A DNA stretch of 64,000 nucleotides from Lineus longissimus (taxonomy: Eukaryota > Nemertea > Pilidiophora > Heteronemertea > Lineidae). Of this stretch, positions 47,446 through 59,499 are shown one piece after another. The notes under the pieces are model-generated. The model did not search any database, was not told the DNA's origin, and worked only from the letters and a program-made list of their open reading frames with translations. A program made the translations under genes and the position numbers. How positions within the stretch are numbered: the first letter of the stretch is position 1; each line of letters starts with the position of its first letter. The stretch lies in NCBI RefSeq assembly GCF_910592395.1, contig NC_088308.1, positions 5,597,001 through 5,661,000 on the forward strand. Direction: 5' to 3'.

Positions 47446-50400
47446 CTGGAAAAATGAGAAGGAAATGTAAAGTGATGATGAACGAAATGCAATCTCATTT
47501 TTTTTCATTTTTTTAGAAAGTATCAAGTAAACCCTGCAAAACAATAGATGATGTAGGTCATATTGTATTCCCTGTTCCTCCTGTTCCTCCTGATCCTTTT
47601 ACAATACTGAAACACGTAACTAACATCAGCGGAATCTGAACGAAATCTGCTGAATAACATATAAAAACCGCAACAGACCTTCAAACGTCATTTCAATATT
47701 TTGGAGAAGTTTCACGAAATATTCCTCTATCCATTGTGTATCCATTTTACGAGAATCTCCACATGAACAATACTATATCCAAATATAGAATCAGCTAGAT
47801 TCGAAAATCAAACTGTCTCCTCTGCTGCATTAGGAGCTAATAAGAAACACAAGAAGAATTTTCAATGTTATGATTGCAACTATGAAACATTAAATGTTCG
47901 CTACCCAAACAACTCTAACTGATTCTGTGTGCATCTGTACCAATCAATACAGTTACAGCCATCAATTATGTCACAACTGACGAAGACCAGTTACAGACGG
48001 ATGAGTAACCAGAGATAAAGATACCATCAATTGGTATCTGGAGGCACATCCGCATGTGACCACTATTATCATATTGTCATTCACGTTAAACCGATTATGC
48101 TACACTGGCCATGATGCGGGGACAGATTCAAGCGGAATCCACGATGAGAAAGGGAAGGCTTCCCTGAGAACGACTGGGCGTTCTGGTGGCTCTCCCTCTG
48201 TGCTTCCCCCTGAGTCACCCTGACATGAGTTCCCAGCAAACAAACCTTATTGAAGATACAGTAAGTGGATGGATTACTGTGCGATGATGTGCAAAAAACT
48301 CTATGACTAATCCAAGACAAATGAGAGCACTATCCATCTGAACTTACAGAGTTTTATATCTGATCCCCCATGGGGTGTAATTCTTGTAATTGTCTCTATA
48401 TGCAGCAAAGTTTGCCATAACACGTCCTAGTATCAAACAAGCATAATGACATCTACCATGAATAATCATAAAAGTGACAGCAATAGAGTGATGATCTTAA
48501 CGTGGTGAACGTGTCCCTTGGGAAGTAAGATACAGAGCTGTGTGTAAGAGACTAATGTTGTATTCACCGGTATCAAAACAAGAGTATATTCGAGTCAGAG
48601 AGTGTAGTCTGATCACAGAGAAAGACTATATTACCTTTAAACCCAGAGTTTGTGTTGACCGAGGCTAGGGGACAAAACGACCCAACTGCGACAGGCCCAG
48701 AGCTTGAAGTGCAAAGATGTCCAAATATATCTGGTATACATCCACATGAACTTGAATGACCTCAATAAATACTTTGCTTTCTTTCCTTCACCGAACTAAA
48801 AGCTACCTACACAAACATTTCAACCATAACATTACCTCCCAATTTAGTAAATTCCAAAATTTGGAGTAGAAATCCAATTTTGTCCTTAGCTCAAGCACAC
48901 AAATAGTCAATCCAACCAACAGCTGTGTACTTTGAACTGAAGAGTAACAACACTTTCGACCAATTGTAATGATAATTCTCAGTTTCTATCGTAAGATGGA
49001 CACAATCACACTAATTTTGATCACTCAAATTTTGAACGCAACCAAACAGTTCAATCCTCATTAGTGGCTACAATACCACAATAGGCCGCTGCGGAAAGTC
49101 TTCTCGAGTATACTGTTGATCGTTCCCGAATGAACATCAGATGAACTGCAAGTATGGTATGTTTTTTGAGTGATATCCGAAGGACAATATCACTAAACTT
49201 CACCTACTTCTCCCAAGGAATAGAATACATATGTAGGAAAAAAACACCAATAGGAAATTCTCACCCAGATCAATACAACAGATAATCGTGAGAGGCCATA
49301 GGTATCAGAAAATACTATCTTTTTGAATAGCAGAAATAACTGTCACATTCTTCAAGGATAATGGGGGACAATTGGGGTTATGGTATAAGCTGTTGCTTGA
49401 AGGAATACTATAAATCTCATTCAATCCACCAGAAAAACAGATTTGTGGATCCTTTGTGGGGTTTTTTCATGAAAAAAGAACTCAACTTGAAACTCAGAAG
49501 GACCTCATGTTTGGATTGGGTTTATTATGGCATGTCACTGTTGTCAACTTACTGTTCATCAAACTTTTAACGATTATTCTTGGTCTATTGGAGTTGTTTT
49601 TGCTGTGAAGCATTCACAAATTCTCAAGTTTTCAACCCCATGTGTGGTCTGTTTTAGCCCTTGCAGACTTTTGTATTGTACAAGCGGAGTTAAGTGCCCT
49701 GGCTAAGGTCACTGATAAACTACAAGGCCACATCAGTCCGCTTGACAGAGTACATATAGCAATAGTGCTTTTTCAAGGGACCTCTTCCAGCAAGTTCTGA
49801 AATACCTTTATCGTTGCATTATGGCATTGTTTTGAATGTAAAATACCTCCCATCTCATTTGAGCAGCAGCAGTTTTGATGGGGCAACTGAGACAGTTTGA
49901 GTTAAACTTTGGAAGTTTTCACACAAATTCTGTCCACCAATTGTTTGCCAACACTATATACTTTAGAGATGAGAATCAACAGGTCACCTACCGGCTGTGT
50001 TTAACTGTTGGCAGCAACAGACTCCAGGCCAAAACGGCATGCGAAACAATCTCGATCTCGTCAACTCCATTACACAGTACGAATTGCAGTCAAAGTAATT
50101 CACTGCATTTTAGCTTTACCTCGCTGGTTTGAGACATCAAAGATGAAAAGGATCAACTAAAACCAAAGCACAAAGTTGTCCTCTCAAGAATTTGAGCAGG
50201 CGGCTGACTCCAACTTGTGGCATGTTTCGGCTACCATTTAGAAAACACTTAAGACATTGTTTTCAGCTAAATAATGACAACACAAATAGAGTCACACTTA
50301 CTTTTAGGGGAAAGTTTGAGTCCAGTATCAGAAGATAAATCAAGATGTGTCCTCCCATTGAACTTACGTTCAACTACGAGGGTTCAATCAAACAGGGAAC

Positions 50401-52466
50401 TTTTAATAACCACACTTATGGTCACAAAACTACTTAGGCATTATTTGTATACGTCTATATTGTGTCTTTCCCTTGTGGTTTGAACCCGCTGCGCTACCAC
50501 TTGGAGAATTGCCAACAAAAAGATTATTACATTCATAAAGTTTATGTATATATTTTTATAACCAAGAAAAGCAATACTGCCAACTAGAATAGGCTTTGGG
50601 ATCAAAGATCACATTCCAGGGGTCTAAATCCTGTGGCTTTACTTGGCACAGTCTGTAGTAATTGGTTGATGAGGGCTGAAATATGTCTAGTCAAGGAGAG
50701 ATTTTCATACGGGGGTGATTGATCATAAACCAACTTTTACTCAAGGCTTTTCATTGAAATTATTATCTACCATCAATAAGTAATTTTTGTGGGGCTGAAA
50801 ATGAAATAACCCTTGTCAATGGAGCTCGATCATAATGTGTGTGGATTCTGCCTATTTTATTCGGGTTTTTTTATTGTAATTTCGAGGTGTCATATATCTG
50901 ACGTCTTCATCATCATGTTCAGTTGAAATCTCACCATACATACACAAGATGCTCCAAAATTACAATGCCCAGACTGAATTCAAACAAAAATTTAACTCAT
51001 CAAAGATATTCCTAGACTGAATTCAAACAAAAATGTTATGATTAATCCGAGAGTTACAAATGGAACAATTCAAATATTTATTCCACACAAAGAACAGCCA
51101 CAGCACATGTTCTACCCAAGTAAATATCAACAGTATCCCTCGAACCAACTTCTCCTGCCGTCCTACACAAAAGCTTACTGTTGAATGTGTGATATACTCA
51201 GTGGAGTAGAATATTGATTTATTAATGGAACCAAATACTGACATTGGCTGCCGTAAACACACCTACTCGATTGATTTTAATTGCAATCTTGGCAGAAATT
51301 GAGGAAACGGTTGTAAAATATGACACCGTCCATGACATAAAAAATCCTACTGATTAAAAACCAAGGTCAAAGATAATTTGATTTCATCCCCCAAAGCAGT
51401 TTTTTCAATCAAACAAACCAACTCATCCCACCCTGTCTATCATAACCTGGTCAATTATCCTGTGGAGGATTGTAAAATCCATCACGCAAAAGAAGTCTTA
51501 CTGATCAGAAACCAAGGCCAAGGTCACTCCATCAATTTGATCCTTGAAATACAGTTTGTGTTTAAATGTTAGTTGGTCCAGCCTTTACACACCTGCCTCC
51601 AAATAGATCTAAGTTAAAAACTATTTAATTTCTAAGATTACCATCATGATGCTTGGTTATGCTCCTCAGAAGAATCATATGGTGAGATTTAAAGGTGGAA
51701 AATCCTTAAATAGTCATTTCGGCAAGGATGACTGATGAAGGTTACAGGTTATGAAACTCTGCCAAGTGCTAAAGCTAGGCATTACAGATAGCGGCCTAGG
51801 ATGGGAATGGAAAAGCGGGATTTGCATTATAGGAACATTTAGCCAGGAAAAGTTGCTCACAACACTCACAACCACCAATCAACCTATTGCAAACTTGACA
51901 TCTTCCTGGCTCCACAGAATAAAAGTGCACCACAATTACGATTTTCAAATAAACCAGGTAACCAAATTAACTCGTTAATCAACTCTGTATTTGTTCAGAA
52001 TAATTGCTGCACTTGAGGCAATGTTTCATCATGGCGATGAATATCCACATCATATACTATATTGAGTTCGATCGCAAGTTTTGATCAAGTCGTTATCTCA
52101 TCTTGACCGCGCACGCAATCAATTAACCTTGCTCAGCAATTGCAAAATGATCCATTGTAATCTCAAGTTTCATGCCTGAAAGAATTCGAATTGGTCAAAA
52201 GTTTGTGGGTAAAACCAGTAATCACTTACTATCATGAACCTCTGAAATCCTAATGAACATCATTTTCGTAAGAAAATGATGTTTTAGAACTCCACTAGTA
52301 GTGAATACAGTGCTAACTGACCTTGAAGAAAAACATGTCAGAACAAAACATAAGATGCAAAAGACATGGGCATAGTTGACAGCTGGACAGTGATATTTGG
52401 AAAGTTGTTCCAATGACAGGTCATATTGACTACTCAACATATAACAGACATAAACAAGATATCTAC
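47446..52466 (-). other. SORBS intron, 5.0 kb
   Basis: No supported exon. A direct repeat of agactgaattcaaacaaaaa at about 50970 and 51014, and a diverged duplication around ctact/cttactgat...aaccaagg (51350 and 51498), are the only structure seen. Confidence 0.5.
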
Positions 52467-53891
52467 CTTTCTGACTCTTCGGTATGGTCATGGTCAAGAA
52501 ATCTCGAGATGCAGATCTCCACACGTCATCCTCCGCACCGAGATTCTTCACATTCTTTTCCTCTTCCCGCTTCTTCCAATTCATCGTGAGCGGAACCGGG
52601 TCCAGTGACGGTGGCGGAAGAGAATCTGAACGGTGGAAATCCCGAGGCAGTGTCTGGCTTTGACCGCTCCATGTCGGGGTAGATGGAGGTTTAGTTGGTA
52701 CCCAAGTTGACGTTGGCTTACTCCAGGGAGCTGAGCTGCTTGGGGTTGAAGGGGTAGGTGCACCACTGCTGTGTTTGTTGAAAGAAACTGGCGACGGTGC
52801 ACGCACATTCCAAGTTGGTGTTGATGGCTGTGATGAGAAGTTTGGTTTCGGATTATAGTCGGTGGAGAATTTCTGCTGCTGTTTTGTTGGCGACTGTGCA
52901 GCTTCAATGTTCCTGAATGATTTTATTCTATCTTTGACTGGTACAACTTCTTCCTCTGCTTCACTTTGGGCAGGAGTCGGAGCTCTGTTGACTGGTACTG
53001 GAACACCTGATGGCATTGGGGGAACGACTGCTGAAGGTGGTTGTGTGCTCTTGGGTGGCTGGCCTCTGGGTGTGGAGGGAGCACTCCGTGCCCTAGCCGG
53101 AACTGAGGAACTTCGAGTAGCAGGCCGAGGTGTAGGCGGTTGAGATACTGGTGTTTCATGAGTCCGACTGCGACAAGGACTTAAAGGCGTTTGCATTGGT
53201 GGCTTAGCTTCTTGTGGTTGACTCTGCCAAGAAGTCATGTGTTTTGTCTCACTTGGCTTATTCATCCAAGGACTGGAAGGCCTCTGCTGTGACATTGGAC
53301 TCATCGGTCTTTGCCGTTCTGGCACATCGAATGACTGACTCCTCCAGGGACTAGAAGGTCGCTGGCGCTGGGTAGAATCGTAAGACTGGTTTTTCATGGG
53401 ACTAGTAGGTCTCTGATGTTGTTGAGGAGCTGACTGGTTTCTAACTGGGCTCACTGGCCGCCGACTTTGAGGTGCACCATATGATTGGTTTCTCATTGGA
53501 CTAGAAGGCTGTTGGTGTTGCTGAGGTATTGTTTGGTTTCTCATGGGGCTCACTGGCCTCTTTTGTAGATCATTAGACTGGTTTCTCCATTGACTTGGAG
53601 GATGCTGCTGTGGCCCATCGAAAGATTGATTGCGCCAAGGACTAGATGGTCGCTGCTGTTGCGGCTGAGATTCCTGAGACTGATATCCTTGCTGGGGACC
53701 TTCAACAGATTGACTCCGCCAGGGACCAGAGGGTTGTTGCTGTGGCTGTTGATGAGAGTGGTATCCCTGTTGGTGTGGTGCTTCTTGCGTTTGATTCCTC
53801 CAAGGGCTTTGTGGTGGTTCAACGTCCTCCTCCACCCGAGACTTCTCTTGCATTTTCATGAACATTTTCGCACCCTTGGATGACTGCTCGT
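52467..53891 (-). CDS. SORBS: SORBS exon: SPWRNQ repeats, 475 codons
   Basis: Residues 85-560. It starts DEQSSKGAKMFMKMQEKSRV; the KGAKMF block resembles the GA-x-(L/M)-F-x-(K/R) segments of synaptopodin-type actin-associated proteins, which is only a likeness. Then come about 13 copies of a 16-20-residue repeat (plus 53150-53830) around SPWRNQ(S/T), with variants SPMRNQ, SPVRNQ and SPWRSQS, spaced by Gln/Pro/His-rich stretches. The C-terminal third is Pro/Ser/Thr-rich (TPSTPSSSAPWSKPTSTW) with SQTLPRDFHRSDSLPPP, and ends VWRSASRDFLTMTIPKSQK. The acceptor at 53892 (tacttgtag) is preferred over a second AG eight bases in, because only it fits the exon at 59380. Phase 1-1. Confidence 0.87.
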
Positions 53892-54820
53892 CTACAAGTA
53901 CGTAACACAACAGACATTAAGCAGCCTGACTTTAGATGTTGTCGCCATGCAATCCAAAGTCAAAGGCTGCATGGAGTACTGCACAAAAGATGGTTGGAGA
54001 CAGCAAAGTTGCAGAACGTTTTTATTCTTTCTCCCCAACTCTGCCTTCCTTCCCTGCCCTGACATGACACCCAGTTCCAGCAGACAATCTTGAATGTGTG
54101 ACATGATAACAAAGTCCAATAAAACTCAATACATTTCTCATGAAATCTTTTCATTATTAACCGCAGTGATGCACCAACACTTTCCGAATCATGACATCAA
54201 CACCATTCTTGATGGATTCATCACACACTCTACCCTTTGAATTTCATCATTTAAGAATTAATTCAAGGTTCATATTTCAAATTTATCGCCAGGCTTATTT
54301 GAAGCTTTAAGCGCAGCTGGGACGGGTCAGAGCAGAGGAAGTGCAGAGTGGGGATGATGGGAGGAAGTACATCTCATGTCAAAGCAGATCACTATACAAT
54401 ACATTCAATATGCAAAGTATATACAAATGTACAAGTGACCTGCTCTAGTTGACCCGAGATGAAACTATACCTCATGTCTGATTGACTGGAAAAGCTAGTA
54501 CATGACATACATGAATGTACACAAAATGCACAAGGAATCTAAGCAAAGATAAAGTGAGATCACCTTGAAGGTCGACCTCACCTGAACAGCAACCATCTTA
54601 TGTACAGCACAATAAATCTGTTGTTAATTCAGGCTGGTTATTTTCAGAAGTACAATCTTACATTAGCACGAATCAGTCCGTTATCGAAAACAGCAAATTC
54701 AGTGTTAGTTGGTATTAACTAAGAACTCGCAGGCAAACCTCAAATCGTGGCAGGCGTGGCAATGCATGTGTTAGTAACTCTGCTGAGAAAGTACTCTTGG
54801 GAACTGCCTAAAGATAGCCA

Positions 54821-54880
54821 AAGCTTTACCTATAGCACTACTCATAGTCAAGCTTTACCTATAGCACTACTCATAGTCAA
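54821..54880. repeat. 29-bp tandem duplication
   Basis: The word aagctttacctatagcacta occurs at 54821 and again at 54850, followed each time by ctcatagtca. Two identical adjacent copies. Confidence 0.9.
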
Positions 54881-55637
54881 GCCGTACGGGAACAATTCTT
54901 AGAAAGGTGTCCACAGAACTGAGAAAGACATATGCTCATTGAAGAACTTTCTGTAAGTAATCCAGAAGTATGAAAGGAAGATTCCTTTCCAAGACGTACT
55001 GACAGTTAATTAGCATCAGTCTTCTGAAAAGAGCATCAAAAAGTGGCCACACGATGAAGTCAAATAAAATGTCCACAAGAACCAATGCTTCAGCTTGGGT
55101 TTTTTGTAATCCTTGAAACTGAACAGTCCGAGACACAGCATTCCTTCACCAGTAACACTTTTAGTATTTTAGAGCTTTATATGCTAGTAGTTTGAATCAG
55201 TAAGCTGGATCAGTAAGCTGATTCCCTGGCATGTTTGATATTAGCGATTCGGTTTAAGAAGATCAGACAAGTCCCAAAGGAAACCGTAATTGCTTATTTG
55301 GAAATGTACCAGAGCGACCATTTGGGCATTGGAGAATATCATGAGTATATTCAGCAAATGATATCATGATAAGTTTGAGCAACTTTTTAAAACAGAAATA
55401 TGAATTAGTTCAAACGATTCATGCGGTCAGTAATCACACACAAAGAATATGCAGGTTCCAGATACAGATGGACAATTCTTTTTACTCTATACTTAGGGGT
55501 AAGCTTATATAATGTACTTTTTCCCAAACTGACACATATCGTGCATGCATCAAAGCTTTTCAAGTATCTTTTCCACCACTGGATAAAATTTTGAGGATTT
55601 CATCAAATTATCTTGCTTCTCCTATTCTAACAAGTAA

Positions 55638-55700
55638 ACTGGTCTAGTGGCTCAGACATTTGGCTTACGGTCCAAAGTCCCCTAGTTCAAACCACAAAGG
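55638..55700 (+). repeat. tRNA-derived SINE head
   Basis: The stretch tggtctagtggctcagacat fits a Pol III box A and tagttcaaaccac a box B, about 33 bases apart. No acceptor-stem pairing is evident, so it is a SINE promoter and not a tRNA gene. Confidence 0.5.
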
Positions 55701-56546
55701 CGGCGTGAGACTCCAGGCAGTAACCTTTGCTTAACTTGCTTTGGTTCACCTTTTATGGTCATTTGTCTGAAATGCTCAGGCTGTAGCACTGACTGAGCAG
55801 CTCATGTGAGGTCTATAACTGAAATGCTTTGATAGACAGAGGTGAAAGTGTAAATTTAAATGGTACCTCTGCCGTAGTTGATACCAAGACTTTCAACCAA
55901 AACTTTGGAACTGGGCCCATTGCTTCCCTCCACTAGTGGATCATGGACCATTAAGCAAGTAATAGACTGTAATTTGTTCCATGATCCAACCCACCTGGAG
56001 AATATGATGCCAGGTATGAACCTTACTTGTTCTATTCCTTATGCAATGTCAGTTTGATATGGAACAACTGGTAAGGTGAACTATTCCTTTACAATTTCCA
56101 ATGTTTGCTGTTCCAGGGAAGATCATGAGGCTTTTACTTGACCAGCTAAGAACAAGGAAGTAGCCAAGGTGATTGCAGTTATGGTCCAAATGATTGTATG
56201 ACATCATCAGCAAGGTGAATGCACCAACAAACAAAGCTATCTTTCAAGAGAAGGTATCAGTATCGTGATGATGTCTTCAAGACCACAGCCCAAGGCCAAA
56301 ACCAACACTGGTGTTGCAGGTACTGCAATAAGATAATATACTTCTGCCCGGTAAGTAAAGCTCTGTACACACTGACAACATTTTGGGAAACATGTTGGCC
56401 AACATGTTGTCCAGGTGCGATGTTATCGAAAATTTGGCCCTGTACACACATGACAACATTCGACAACATGTTGGGCAACTTGTTGTCGAATGTTTCCGAG
56501 AAATGAGGATTTTTGAGGGAATATTTTGGAGGGAAATGCATAAACA

Positions 56547-56698
56547 ATGGAAGATTCCAAGAGAAGAAGATGTATTGTCGGTGGCTCTGCCATAATTTTA
56601 CGTATCCTGATTGAAAGACGGCGAAGAAGACGTAAAGATGAGAAAAGAGTGTGGACAAGACCATGGATTTATATGAGACACCAGCATGGGGCAAATTT
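56547..56698 (+). pseudogene. Harbinger transposase, N-terminal remnant
   Basis: The frame reads ERRRRRRKDEKRVWTRPWIY, then MRHQHGA. An Arg-rich run followed by (V/W)W-x-(R/H)PW-(I/L) and a (Q/E)-x-GA-type step is the usual N-terminus of HARBI1-like transposases. The DDE catalytic domain is entirely missing. Beyond about 56698 the frame runs into the opposite-strand MADF remnant and has no meaning. Confidence 0.75.
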
Positions 56699-56844
56699 TG
56701 TAGCTATTTCTAGAATAGCAGCTTTCTTTTTGTTCTTGTCTTTATATTCCCTGGATGTTACATCCCATAAACAGGCACAACTTTCCCATACTGCAATAAG
56801 TTGTTCAACTTCACTCAGTAACCATTCCTTGCTTGAGGCTGCCA
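56699..56844 (-). pseudogene. Harbinger-associated MADF/Myb-like protein, N-terminal remnant
   Basis: From the ATG at 56844: MAASSKEWLLSEVEQLIAVW, then CLWDVTSREYKDKNKKKAAI and EIATKF. The pattern of a first helix, the CLWD turn and (S/D)-x-x-YKDKNKK is that of a MADF (Adf-1-like) DNA-binding domain, the second gene of many Harbinger elements. The second half of the domain and the rest are deleted. Confidence 0.75.
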
Positions 56845-58846
56845 TTTTGACTAGATCACATGGCTTAAGGTAGATCATGTGATTTGTGGCCTATTTCTGA
56901 CTGGATAAAACTCGACAACATCATTAGCATCTCGGCAACAAAATTGATTTTGTATTATTTCGACAACATTTGAGCAACATTTGGCCAACATGTTACCGAA
57001 TGTTTCCGAACTGTACACACTGCCAACATTTTCGATAACATCGCACCTGGACAACATGTTGGCCAACATGTTTCCCAAAATGTTGTCAGTGTGTACAGAG
57101 CTTAATGGATGCTTCTGGCTTTTCGAAAAATCCTTACAGCTGATGGTTCTGCAGATATCTTAATGCCATAGGGTACAACTGGGTAAAGACAACATGAATG
57201 TTTGTATATATTGTAATTTGAAAATGATTGGGAAGTGATAGCTGATTTCTGGTTTAGAGCCAAGCTTTTGCTGCATGGGTTAAGAACACACGATCTAGCT
57301 TTCTGCTGATATTATAGCTCTGCAGAGCATTAGAAGATAGAGCAAACCCTGACATTAGGCAAGTTGAGCTGCATGAATGTTTGGAACCTTCTCTTGCCAG
57401 ATCTGCAGTTTGAAAACAGCAACCACATTAGCACCATGGAAAATCTTCATGTTTAAGGATAGGTATGATGACTTGGATTTGAGTTCTTCTAGAGCATCAA
57501 GGAAAGGCCAAGAAGTTGACTGAAATTACGCAATCCTTTCCAGCTCTACATATTCTTAGGGAAAAGGCAGAGGAATGTCAAACTAGCTATAACTACAAAT
57601 GGTTAAAGATCTACTGCAGATCTATACCTATACAAAATGTTTTTATGAATTCGAGAATCTTTCTGATGACATCTAGTTTGACAATGTTTGATTGTTTTAT
57701 TAGTAAATACACAAACAGACAGATGCAGATGCCAGAATCCTGTCTATACATTATGAACTTCCTAAAAAGATGAGAAGTTGAATTTCATGGATGAACTTGA
57801 CGATCCCCCACAACCAACAAAATGGGTAGGGCAAGCTGTTAGCCAAATTGACCCTGTTGTTTTGGAAAGGTTTCATAGATATATATATGGGTTGTGGGGA
57901 ATCATCTAGTTGGCTGACATTTAATGCCACTAAGACAAAGACATTGTCCCTAGACTTTATCAAAAAACTATCTAGAAAACAGACGACTATTCTTATAAGA
58001 ATGACGCTCTGTAACGTGATGGGTGCGAATATCGTACTGTAATGTGTCTATGAGAGGCAGAAACTGTAGACTTTACAAGGACTTGTAGAAGATGATTTTC
58101 TTCTTATGAAAAATGTCACCATAAACTTTTTTTCCATTTTCCAAAATCGTCAAGGCAGAAATTCAAATGCTACAAGTCCGCGAAGGTCGATGTGACACGT
58201 GTCGGACAGTAATCTATATACACAGCAAATTACTGTGATTTACCAGTCCAGCCAGCAGTACTGGTACGCCTGCTAAAAATCTCAAACCAATCTGCAAATA
58301 AAGCGTCACAAGTCAATAACTCATCCGATATTCCACATTACTGGCTGCTAATTAGCTAGTTATGAATGAACTGAGTAAAATATTGAAAGAGACTTTTATT
58401 GTTTCATCACCAATGCTTTTCGAAAAAAATAATCAGAAACTCTACTGTGGCATCAACACCTGTTTTTTCAAGAGAAGAAGAAGTTAACAAAATCTGCTGC
58501 CATCAGGAAGGAGTCATAAAACTTTAGGATAATGTTAGTGGTACAGCTTTCTTGCAATCGAACTGCAGACTTTATTGTACGTAGAAGGAAAATGCAACTT
58601 GTTGTAAACTTCCTAACAAAATTCTGGCATATATTTTTAAGTTTGATATTGGCATTCAAATAAAGATGCAATCATCAATACACTATACAACAATGAGAAC
58701 AACATAAATCACACACAAATGCAATCAGACAACACTGAAGCGATCAGAACCACACAAGATTGGCCTAAGGAGGATCTAAGCAGGAGCCAGGTATTGTCCT
58801 GGTACAGCTCATCTCAAATCAAGGTCAGAGAAGTCGCAGATGAAAA

Positions 58847-58958
58847 GTAGATAGTTCCTCTCTAAGGAACCGTCGACTCAAGACTGTAACTCCCCCAATC
58901 TTGAGTAGATAGCTCCTCTTTAAGGAACCGTCGCCTCAAGACTGTAACTCCCCCAATC
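58847..58958. repeat. Tandem duplication of about 55 bp
   Basis: The stretch gtagatagttcctctctaag...actgtaactcccccaatcttga is repeated directly with three or four changes (gtagatagctcctctttaag...). Two copies. Confidence 0.85.
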
Positions 58959-59379
58959 TTGACCAGGGAGACTGTTTTATAGGGGCTACATGGGTTGAAC
59001 GTTGATGTGCTAAATAAGTTGGTGCTAAATGACTGTGTTATGCTATCTCTCTCGGCTCAAAATGATGTTTCTTTGAGGCTGGTGGCTTGAGCTGAGCCAA
59101 TAAGTCACTGTTCTGAAAACGACACATCTTTCACACATTTTTTTCCCACGAAGAGCCACAATGTGCTTTGTGACAGCTCTGCCATTTCTTCTAATTAAAT
59201 CAACCTTTTTGATGCAGTCCTTACATTTCTGTGATTCTTAGGTTACTGTGCTCAAAAGTACGAGCTTGGAAAGTATCCAAAGCAGCCAAATTGAGCCAAG
59301 AATCAAGCAATGCACAAAATGAGTGGTATCACTACGCTAGAAGAAAGTTCTTGCATGTTAAAAACGACAAAGAAATTAC

Positions 59380-59499
59380 CACGGCTGGCAGATTCCCGCC
59401 GGCGCCACCACTCATTGTCAGAGGGCGCGCTATGAGAGGAATTTGGCACGTTGTTGGTCACAGGTTCGTCAAAGTTTGCCAAATTTTCAAACTCGCGCT
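59380..59499 (-). CDS. SORBS: SORBS exon near the N-terminus
   Basis: Residues 45-85: EREFENLANFDEPVTNNVPN, then SSHSAPSDNEWWRRRESASR. It joins in frame (phase 1) to DEQSSKGAKMF of the exon at 53891, and only that acceptor choice fits. Acceptor ttcacttgacag, donor CGTG|gtaatt (moderate). The WWRRRES stretch is basic and aromatic, next to an acidic first half. I know no named domain here. Confidence 0.72.

Larger units (their letters stand above)
56359..57102. mobile_element. Internally deleted PIF/Harbinger element, 744 bp
   Basis: The outer about 75 bp on both sides are perfect inverted repeats, beginning agctctgtacacactgacaa. TAA flanks both ends (56356-56358 and 57103-57105), the 3-bp target duplication of this group. 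Inside are the N-terminal parts of both Harbinger genes, facing each other and joined at about 56698. The ends are rich in caacatgttg palindromes. The element cannot move by itself but has intact ends. Confidence 0.88.
53892..59379 (-). other. SORBS intron, 5.5 kb
   Basis: It holds the deleted Harbinger element (56359-57102), a SINE head (55638-55700), a 29-bp tandem duplication (54821-54880) and a duplicated block of about 55 bp (58847-58958). No supported exon was found. Confidence 0.55.
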
